Below are positions 58,810 through 64,000 of a stretch of 64,000 bases of DNA, piece by piece. Below the pieces are notes generated by a model. It was not told the DNA's origin and did not search any database. It saw only the letters and a program-made list of their open reading frames with translations. A program made the translations under genes and the position numbers. This stretch comes from Neobacillus driksii (GTDB lineage: Bacteria > Bacillota > Bacilli > Bacillales > Cytobacillaceae): positions 208,572 to 272,571 of the forward strand of contig NZ_JACCBX010000009.1 in assembly GCF_013409995.1 (NCBI RefSeq), given 5' to 3'. The first letter of the stretch is position 1. Every line of letters begins with the position of its first letter.

Positions 58810-59742
58810 ATTAAAAGGATATTAGATTGTAGAGGTTCTGATTTTCGGCAAATGGGCAGAAATGAATTAAAGCAGGCAATCCGCGCAGCGGAAGGAAGAA
58901 CGATTTTGGCTGAAACGGTCGTGACATCACAACCCTTACTCCCAGAGGTATCCAACCCGGAAGTGATGAAGGCATTCGGAGCGGATATGATTTTACTAAA
59001 CCTGTTCGATGTGATGAACCCTAAAGTAAATGGTGTGGATTCATACAGTATATTTCAACCAAATGCAGCAGGCAGTGAAGTAGATGAAAACATTATTCAA
59101 AAAATAAAAGAACTAACGGGTCTGCCAGTCGGCATAAATCTTGAACCTGTTGATCCGAATGCGAATGCTTTAGAGAACTTACATTCGTTGCCGGAGGGAC
59201 GTACAGCTACTGAAAAATCACTAGCGATGGCAAAGCAATTGGGATGTGATTTCATTTGTTTAACGGGTAACCCAAAATCAGGTGTGACCAATGAGAAAAT
59301 TGAACAGGCGATTACATTAGCGAATAAACATTTTGGCGGGCTGATCATAGCCGGCAAAATGCATAATGCTGGGACAGCAGGAAGTGTGTTTGATTTAGAT
59401 GCATTTTCACGCTTTGCAGAAGCAGGGGCAGATGTGATTCTTTTCCCCGCACCTGGAACAGTCCCGGGTGTTCGTGAGGAAACTCTTGCGAAGGCAGTCG
59501 AAAACGTAAAAAGTAAAGGGGCATTAACCCTTGCGGCAATTGGCACCAGCCAAGAAGGAGCAGATGAAGAAACCATTCGCGCCATTGCGTTAAGTTCGAA
59601 AAGAGCAGGAGTGGATATTTTTCATATCGGGGATGCTGGATATTCCGGTATGGCACTACCTGAAAATATTCAAACCCTTTCGATTACCGTTAGAGGTAAG
59701 AGACACACTTATATAAGAATGGCGGCATCTGCCTTAAGATAA
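58810..59742 (+). CDS. TIM-barrel protein of the DUF7916/phosphonomutase-like group
   Basis: About 310 residues. RTILAETVVTSQPLLPEVSN, ADMILLNLFDVMNPKVNGVD, LPVGINLEPVDPN, DFICLTGNPKSGV and GAGADVILFPAPGT-like strands outline a TIM barrel similar to PEP-mutase-like proteins. The start is unusual: GAGGTG is placed correctly for an ATT codon at 58810 (KRILDCRGSDF), whereas the in-frame GTG at 58801 overlaps that site. The function is unknown. Confidence 0.65.
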   Translation: MKRILDCRGSDFRQMGRNELKQAIRAAEGRTILAETVVTSQPLLPEVSNPEVMKAFGADMILLNLFDVMNPKVNGVDSYSIFQPNAAGSEVDENIIQKIKELTGLPVGINLEPVDPNANALENLHSLPEGRTATEKSLAMAKQLGCDFICLTGNPKSGVTNEKIEQAITLANKHFGGLIIAGKMHNAGTAGSVFDLDAFSRFAEAGADVILFPAPGTVPGVREETLAKAVENVKSKGALTLAAIGTSQEGADEETIRAIALSSKRAGVDIFHIGDAGYSGMALPENIQTLSITVRGKRHTYIRMAASALR

Positions 59743-59874
59743 TAACTAGATTTTATCCCTTTCTCTTTAGGAAGGGGATTTTCTGTCGAGTGGGTAATGA
59801 ATTCAGGAAACATACACAAATAATCCGAATATGGTATTCTTTTGGTATATTTCAAGATTGAAAGGTTGATTGTG

Positions 59875-60612
59875 ATGTACAAGAAACAAGATTTATTAAA
59901 TCATCTTAAAGAATTGGAAATCGACGAAAATGGGGTATTACTTGTACATTCATCGATGAAAAGCATTGGGCAAGTAGAGGGTGGGGCGGATACTGTCCTT
60001 GATGCACTCTCGGATTATATGAAAAATGGTCTTTTGGTTTTTCCTACCCATACATGGTCGTATATTAATGCAGAGAATCCACGATTTTATGTCAATGTCT
60101 CACCGTCTTGCGTTGGTCTATTAACAGAACTGTTTCGAAAACGTCCGGGTGTTGTTCGCTCATGGCATCCAACGCATTCGGTAGCTGCCCTGGGAAAAGG
60201 AGCACATGAATTTATTGCCGGAAATGAACAATTCGACACACCTTGTGCACGGCAATCAAGTTGGGGGAAAATACTCGATCAGAAGGCATTCATCTTGTTA
60301 ATCGGAGTCGATTTACGAAGATGTACATATATTCATGGAGTCGAGGAATGGCTTGATATACCAGGTCGCTTGACCGATGAACACGAAATGCTTTACACAA
60401 TATTACCGGATAAAACGGAAATCTCCATACCTCAAAGAAGACATATTGGTCATACCTCTGAAAAATACAATCGAGTTGAAGATATTTTTCTAAATCATCA
60501 AGCTATGTACAAAGGGCAATTTGGCGATGCAACAGTAAGAGTATGTGACACAGAAAAAATGACAGACTTGCTAAATCACTTACTTAAAGAAAAACCAGAA
60601 TTATTTTCTTGA
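59875..60612 (+). CDS. AAC(3)-family aminoglycoside N-acetyltransferase-like protein
   Basis: A 245-residue protein: LLVHSSMKSIGQVEGGADTV, LVFPTHTWSYIN, HPTHSVAALGKGA, DTPCARQSSWGKIL and GVDLRRCTYIHGVEEW are family hallmarks, including the catalytic His of HPTHS. Members acetylate the 3-amino group of aminoglycosides, but chromosomal Bacillus relatives (YokD type) may have other substrates. The ATG at 59875 has AAAGG upstream. Confidence 0.85.
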   Translation: MYKKQDLLNHLKELEIDENGVLLVHSSMKSIGQVEGGADTVLDALSDYMKNGLLVFPTHTWSYINAENPRFYVNVSPSCVGLLTELFRKRPGVVRSWHPTHSVAALGKGAHEFIAGNEQFDTPCARQSSWGKILDQKAFILLIGVDLRRCTYIHGVEEWLDIPGRLTDEHEMLYTILPDKTEISIPQRRHIGHTSEKYNRVEDIFLNHQAMYKGQFGDATVRVCDTEKMTDLLNHLLKEKPELFS

Positions 60613-60657
60613 TTTATGGGTTCATTTCTTTAAGGGGACAATCAGAGGTTTTGCGTG

Positions 60658-60703
60658 GAAAAAGGCTTGACTAGTGGGTAGGTGCTAGTCAGGCCTTTTT
60701 CAT
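60658..60703. terminator. Bidirectional terminator
   Basis: AAAAAGGCTTGACTAG pairs with CTAGTCAGGCCTTTTT. It sits between converging genes and overlaps the 3' end of the small gene at 60689. Confidence 0.9.
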
Positions 60704-60850
60704 TCCTGATTGGAGACATATTATTGAAACGATGTCATCCATCTTTTGTTCATACTGTTCATCCCATTCATCCCAACCTTTCATTTTGCCGATCTGATAG
60801 GAAACTACACACACAATCCCAATACCTAGTAACATCACACCACTCCACAT
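60689..60850 (-). CDS. Small membrane protein
   Basis: A 53-residue protein with one N-terminal membrane helix (SGVMLLGIGIVCVVSYQIG) and an acidic, Trp-containing tail (MKGWDEWDEQYEQKMDD). GAGGAGG precedes the ATG. Its stop lies inside the terminator stem. It is the last gene of a four-gene minus-strand operon. Confidence 0.5.
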   Translation of the reverse strand: MWSGVMLLGIGIVCVVSYQIGKMKGWDEWDEQYEQKMDDIVSIICLQSGMKKA

Positions 60851-60851
60851 A

Positions 60852-60953
60852 TTAATATCCTCCTCTCATTGCCCAGCAGTAATCACAAATATCAACATCA
60901 TTTGTAAACAGATACTCACTCCGTTCCTGGTTACAGTCTTTGCAAATTTTCAT
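60852..60953 (-). CDS. Very small zinc-ribbon protein
   Basis: A 33-residue protein with two CxxC pairs: MKICKDCNQERS and VDICDYCWAMRGG. GGAGAGG precedes the ATG. It overlaps the end of the 60931 gene and is followed at once by the small membrane protein gene, so translation is coupled. Role unknown. Confidence 0.5.
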   Translation of the reverse strand: MKICKDCNQERSEYLFTNDVDICDYCWAMRGGY

Positions 60954-61158
60954 GTTTTCCTCTCCTTTTGTACATTTCATCCAATAGCTTATTTTGTAAA
61001 AAATCCTTTTCCACACCAGTAAATTCTGAATGAATGGCAGAAGATAAATATGAGGAATCGCCGCCTTGTTTGATGTAATCCATCATTTCTCCCAAGTTAA
61101 TACCTTCAGAAAAATGATTGAAGTGTTCAAACATATAACGCTTTGTATGTTTATCCAC
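60931..61158 (-). CDS. Small hypothetical protein
   Basis: A 75-residue protein from the GTG at 61158, with GGGAGGG at good spacing. It is polar and helical (EHFNHFSEGINLGEMMDYIK, FLQNKLLDEMYKRRG). It begins one base after the stop of the upstream gene. No family is recognised. Confidence 0.55.
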   Translation of the reverse strand: MDKHTKRYMFEHFNHFSEGINLGEMMDYIKQGGDSSYLSSAIHSEFTGVEKDFLQNKLLDEMYKRRGKHENLQRL

Positions 61159-61159
61159 T

Positions 61160-61447
61160 CTAACCCTCCCAGATTTTTTCAATAATCTTCTTTTCGATAT
61201 TTTTATAAGGTGCAACCCTTGTTGCGTCGTGCCTGTATAAATGGTCTAGTATCTGGTTTAAATGGTCTTTATGCTTTGCTTTGTTTAACAGTTCATTTAG
61301 ATCTGATACCTCTAACAACGGAGTTGACGTTTCCCCAATCCAGCAATCCATAGACCAATTTAACTGCTCAAAGCTTCTATCTACCTCACTTTCTTTTTTT
61401 GCATCCTTGTATCCTTGAAACAACGACCATACAAAATTATTTAACAT
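61160..61447 (-). CDS. Hypothetical protein, first gene of a minus-strand operon
   Basis: A 95-residue protein from the ATG at 61447 (AAAGGGGGA upstream). It has FVWSLFQGYKDAKKESEVDR, WIGETSTPLLEVSDLNELLN and a basic helical end. It is divergent from the Xre-family regulator gene, and a perfect inverted repeat lies between them. The function is unknown. Confidence 0.55.
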   Translation of the reverse strand: MLNNFVWSLFQGYKDAKKESEVDRSFEQLNWSMDCWIGETSTPLLEVSDLNELLNKAKHKDHLNQILDHLYRHDATRVAPYKNIEKKIIEKIWEG

Positions 61448-61518
61448 CCCGTATCCCCCTTTCGTTGTTCTGTACTCTATGCTTATGCCCATTCGGAATA
61501 GATATTGTCTGTCTATCA

Positions 61519-61550
61519 AAGAAAAGTTAAATCTTTTTATAACTTTTCTT
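61519..61550. promoter_or_regulatory. Perfect inverted repeat between divergent genes
   Basis: AAGAAAAGTTA and TAACTTTTCTT (11-base arms, 10-base spacer) lie between the minus-strand operon and the Xre regulator gene. Likely the operator of that regulator. Confidence 0.5.
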
Positions 61551-61607
61551 AAAAGGATATTTAACTCATTTGTGGAATTGGTTATAAAAGGTAGGAGGAC
61601 ATACATA

Positions 61608-61811
61608 ATGTTTAATAATAAGTTGGATTACTGGATGGAAAAGAGAGGATTAAAAAACAAACATATTTCTAAGCTTTGTGGAGTGTCGGAAACAACTTTT
61701 TCAAAATGGAGACAAAACAAGACGCAACCTGATATTGAAGCTGCGTTAATAATCGCAAATGCTTTATCGATTACAGTGGATCAATTGATTAATGGAGAGG
61801 AAGAGGATTAA
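61608..61811 (+). CDS. Xre/Cro-CI family DNA-binding regulator
   Basis: A 67-residue helix-turn-helix protein: LDYWMEKRGLKNKHISKLCG, then VSETTFSKWRQNKTQPDIEA and ITVDQLING. It is the compact Cro/CI fold with no ligand domain. The ATG has AGGAGG upstream. It probably controls itself and the divergent operon through the inverted repeat at 61519. It is followed by two small genes at intervals of three and six bases. Confidence 0.8.
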   Translation: MFNNKLDYWMEKRGLKNKHISKLCGVSETTFSKWRQNKTQPDIEAALIIANALSITVDQLINGEEED

Positions 61812-61814
61812 AAA

Positions 61815-62051
61815 ATGAAGAAAAACATTTCAAAAGTTTTATTTTTTGCAGGGATTGCTGTTATGATTTTGGGGATTATTTCAAATGTGGACTCAACTTT
61901 ACATTTTCATGCTACTCAGTTTGTTCCAGAAGGAGAAAAACCAGATCCTTTACGAGTAGGACAATTCATCCGTGATATTATTTATCCTATTTATGACGGA
62001 CTAATATTAATTGGTTTGTCTTATTTATTGAACTTTGTAAAAAAGGATTAA
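61815..62051 (+). CDS. Small two-helix membrane protein
   Basis: A 78-residue protein with membrane helices at about 5-25 and 56-74, and an extracytoplasmic-looking loop (TLHFHATQFVPEGEKPDPLR). It starts three bases after the Xre regulator gene and belongs to its operon. Function unknown. Confidence 0.55.
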   Translation: MKKNISKVLFFAGIAVMILGIISNVDSTLHFHATQFVPEGEKPDPLRVGQFIRDIIYPIYDGLILIGLSYLLNFVKKD

Positions 62052-62057
62052 TTTAAA

Positions 62058-62270
62058 ATGTATGTACTAATCGAAATTCACTACATATGCAATGATAATC
62101 GTTCCTATAGAAAAGGATCGTTTCCATTACGAGGACAGAAAAAAGAGGAAGTTGCTCTGGAGTTTTGGAATTGGATTAAGAAGGAACATCCTTTTGAGTG
62201 TGAAATTGAAAAAATTAAATGTGATGGCGACGATATAACAGATAAAGGTTTTAGAGGAAACAGGGAGTAA
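62058..62270 (+). CDS. Small hypothetical protein
   Basis: A 70-residue soluble protein (MYVLIEIHYICNDNRSYRKG, EVALEFWNWIKKEHPFECEI). It is the third gene of the Xre operon. No family is recognised. The region 62271-62440 behind it holds only a short hairpin (AAGCCCCTCTCGATTGAGA) and no gene. Confidence 0.5.
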   Translation: MYVLIEIHYICNDNRSYRKGSFPLRGQKKEEVALEFWNWIKKEHPFECEIEKIKCDGDDITDKGFRGNRE

Positions 62271-62440
62271 AAAGAAAGAAGATATCATGAATGACTATTT
62301 ACCATTTTGAAGCCCCTCTCGATTGAGAAGGGTTTAGATTTTGATTAAGGTAACAATAACTAAATAAAATACTAAACTTACTGAATCTTATTATAGAATA
62401 TTTTACAATTAGTGCTGGCTTTTGATTTGTCATTTACAAG

Positions 62441-62520
62441 GTCAAGAGCTTAAGACAGAGATCGCTGCGGCGATCCCGTTTTCTTATTGTGCTAACGAAG
62501 CAGGTTAGTTGAAGAAGGAT
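62441..62520 (+). repeat. Cassette element, copy 26
   Basis: GTCAAGAGCTTAAGAC, hairpin GATCGCTGCGGCGATC, CCGTTTTCTTATTG, then TGCTAACGAAGC and AGGTTAGTTGAAGAAGG. Confidence 0.8.
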
Positions 62521-62587
62521 TCCTTAATTCTTTTATAGAATAACAGTTAATGGTAGTAAGTAACGTGCAAATTTGAGGAGAAGAAAT

Positions 62588-63157
62588 ATGGAAATATCAT
62601 TGATTAGACACGGAAAATCACAACTAACTGAAAATGATAAAATAACTGGTTTGGAATTTAAGAAGTGGGTTGAAAAGTATGATTACCTTGGAGTGTTTGA
62701 AGAGTCAACATATCCCTCGGAAACCCTTGAAAAAGTTTCAACTGCAAAAATCATTATTACGAGTGAATTAAAAAGGGCTGTTGAGTCGGCAAGATTATTA
62801 AATCCAGTAACGAAAATCATTTCTGACCCTTTATTCCGAGAAACAGAGTTACCTTTTAATTCATCACAATTATTTAATGTAAAGTTAAAGCCAAGTATCT
62901 GGGCGATTGTATTAAGAATACTATGGTTCAGTGGATATTCAAACGAGTGCGAGTCTTTGAATCAAGCAAAATTTAGGGCAAATAAGGCATCACAACTGCT
63001 AATTGACTATGCTAATGAATATAAATCAGTCGTATTAGTTGGACACGGTTTTTTTAATATGTTAATTGCTAAAGAGTTACAGAAAAAGGGCTGGAAAGGT
63101 ACGAGAAAAAGGGATGCAAAGCATTGGAATTGTATGACGTTTTCCTTGTTCAACTAA
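62588..63157 (+). CDS. Histidine phosphatase superfamily protein
   Basis: A 189-residue protein. The RHG motif is LIRHGKSQL near the N-terminus. ITSELKRAVESARLL and a later VVLVGHGFFNMLIAKELQKK supply the other catalytic His. The family dephosphorylates metabolites or proteins; the substrate is unknown. GAGGAG precedes the ATG at 62588. The stop TAA (63155-63157) lies inside the next cassette element. Confidence 0.8.
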   Translation: MEISLIRHGKSQLTENDKITGLEFKKWVEKYDYLGVFEESTYPSETLEKVSTAKIIITSELKRAVESARLLNPVTKIISDPLFRETELPFNSSQLFNVKLKPSIWAIVLRILWFSGYSNECESLNQAKFRANKASQLLIDYANEYKSVVLVGHGFFNMLIAKELQKKGWKGTRKRDAKHWNCMTFSLFN

Positions 63158-63240
63158 CAGGTGCAAGAGTTAAAGAACGAGATCGCTGCGGCGATTCTTT
63201 TTTTGTTATTGAGCTAACGGGCAGGTTAGCACAAGAAGGA
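63146..63240 (+). repeat. Cassette element, copy 27 (full)
   Basis: CCTTGTTCAACTAACAGGTGC-type left arm covering the stop codon, GATCGCTGCGGCGATTC hairpin, TTTTTTTG, then TTATTGAGCTAACGGGC and AGGTTAGCACAAGAAGG. Confidence 0.85.
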
Positions 63241-63297
63241 TATTTTTTTACTAATCTTGAATACATAATAAAGTGCTGATTTTTTGGGGGGAATGTT

Positions 63298-63885
63298 ATG
63301 ATTGATAATCGACATTTAAAAGAGTTTGAACACGAAATGGATGATTCTTTGCAAGGAATCTCTGATACATCAATCTTACTGAATTTCCAACAAGCTATTG
63401 CCAGTTTGTATCCCCACTTAATACCAATATCTGCTTTCGCCTATGACTCTTGGGATGATATTGTAATGCCGTTATTTTATGAGATGGTTTACAATACTTT
63501 TTCTTTTAAATACGGGATTGATATTGATTGGAATGAAACCCATACGTATATGTTTACTTTAAGATGCTATAAAGGGATACATCATATTGAATGCACTCCG
63601 AAACATCATACGTTCAAAGCTCTGGTAAACTGTGAGTGGATTGAGATGGATAAAAACGATTTGGATGAAAAAGTGATTGTTTTTAAATCATTTGGGGATG
63701 GGAAACATTTTTTAACCGGTGGACTGGATATTGAGGAGGCTTACAATGTAAGGTTTAATCTTGTTGAGATTGATATTGTTTCTACATTAACGGGTTATCC
63801 TTCTAAGACAAGTGTATTTATTCATAAAGACGATTTAGACTTTGAGTTTGTCGCTGAAACATATGACAAGGATATACAAAGTTAA
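63298..63885 (+). CDS. Hypothetical protein
   Basis: A 195-residue soluble acidic protein (EFEHEMDDSLQGISDTSILL, CYKGIHHIECTPKHHTFKAL, FGDGKHFLTGGLDIEEAYNV). No family is recognised. GGGGGGAAT precedes the ATG. It is a single-gene cassette between copies 27 and 28. Confidence 0.55.
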   Translation: MIDNRHLKEFEHEMDDSLQGISDTSILLNFQQAIASLYPHLIPISAFAYDSWDDIVMPLFYEMVYNTFSFKYGIDIDWNETHTYMFTLRCYKGIHHIECTPKHHTFKALVNCEWIEMDKNDLDEKVIVFKSFGDGKHFLTGGLDIEEAYNVRFNLVEIDIVSTLTGYPSKTSVFIHKDDLDFEFVAETYDKDIQS

Positions 63886-63888
63886 TTT

Positions 63889-63926
63889 CTTGTTGAACTA
63901 ACGGTGCAGGTTAGCTTAAGAAGGAT
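63889..63926 (+). repeat. Cassette element, copy 28 (short form)
   Basis: CTTGTTGAACTAACGGTGC then AGGTTAGCTTAAGAAGG, four bases after the preceding stop. Confidence 0.8.
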
Positions 63927-63968
63927 TAATAAGATATTGCAGCGAATACTTTTGAATTTAGAGGTTTT

Positions 63969-64000
63969 ATGATTATAAGAATCTCATCCTATAAAGGGAG
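63969..64000 (+). CDS. Start of a gene cut off by the window end (possible)
   Basis: GAGG precedes an ATG that stays open (MIIRISSYKG) to the last base. It may be the next cassette's gene. Confidence 0.3.
   Translation, partial: MIIRISSYKG

Overview
The window is AT-rich DNA from a spore-forming member of the Bacillaceae (Bacillus/Neobacillus/Peribacillus type). The case rests on Spo0E-, DUF3231-, CBO0543-, YolD- and DegV-type proteins, Gram-positive Shine-Dalgarno sequences (AGGAGG), frequent GTG/TTG starts and Bacillus-style terminators. No rRNA, tRNA or CRISPR array was recognised.

Regions 1-28.3 kb and 62.4-64 kb form a cassette-like landscape. One or two small genes (DUF5655, four DUF3231 paralogues, two CBO0543 proteins, VOC, GNAT, DUF3977, DUF6366, lipoprotein, phosphatase and unknown proteins) are separated by about 30 copies of one imperfect palindromic element. 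The full element has a left arm like TTAAACTAACGGGTGC, a variable central hairpin followed by T residues, a second arm like TTGTTGAACTAACGGGGC, and an inverted arm like AGGTTAGTTGAACAAGG. Some gene stop codons lie inside the element. A group IIC intron (7493-9342) has inserted just after the hairpin of one copy. A tyrosine recombinase gene (13916-14761, minus) lies between a left half and a right half of the element. The arrangement resembles an integron cassette array, but the recombinase looks like an ordinary XerC/D-type enzyme and no mobility is shown. The same region holds an IS110 5' remnant, a three-gene ECF sigma operon with its own ECF-type promoter, and many genes broken by single indels.

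Region 28.5-37.8 kb is more ordinary chromosome: DinB-like, SEC-C/HEAT-like, DUF3291, an M3 oligopeptidase, a DHA2 drug exporter and a GyrI-like protein, with decayed DUF4865, antiporter and SnoaL-like genes between them.

Region 38.0-43.3 kb is a persulfide/sulfane-sulfur regulon: a degenerate rhodanese, the CstR repressor, TusA, DsrE-like, two rhodaneses, a TusA-rhodanese fusion (YrkF type), a rhodanese-metallo-beta-lactamase fusion (YrkH type) and a TauE/SafE exporter. Five ATACCC-type palindromes precede its transcription units. The last gene is a HesB/IscA-like protein with an in-frame TGA exactly where the family carries Cys or selenocysteine, followed by a possible SECIS hairpin. It is a strong selenoprotein candidate. 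A CoA-disulfide reductase gene at 3.4 kb has a weaker similar operator and may belong to the same response.

Region 43.6-62.3 kb mixes replication-like HTH proteins, a secreted GH18 chitinase, DUF3189 with a partial duplicate, DegV, a holin-like type I toxin locus, an orphan YolD gene under a LexA-like box, a PD-(D/E)XK nuclease-like protein, a TIM-barrel protein, an AAC(3)-family acetyltransferase, and a small divergent cluster beside an Xre regulator.

At least ten genes are interrupted by one or a few indels or stops. Either the cassettes are decaying or the assembly contains indel errors; raw reads would decide.
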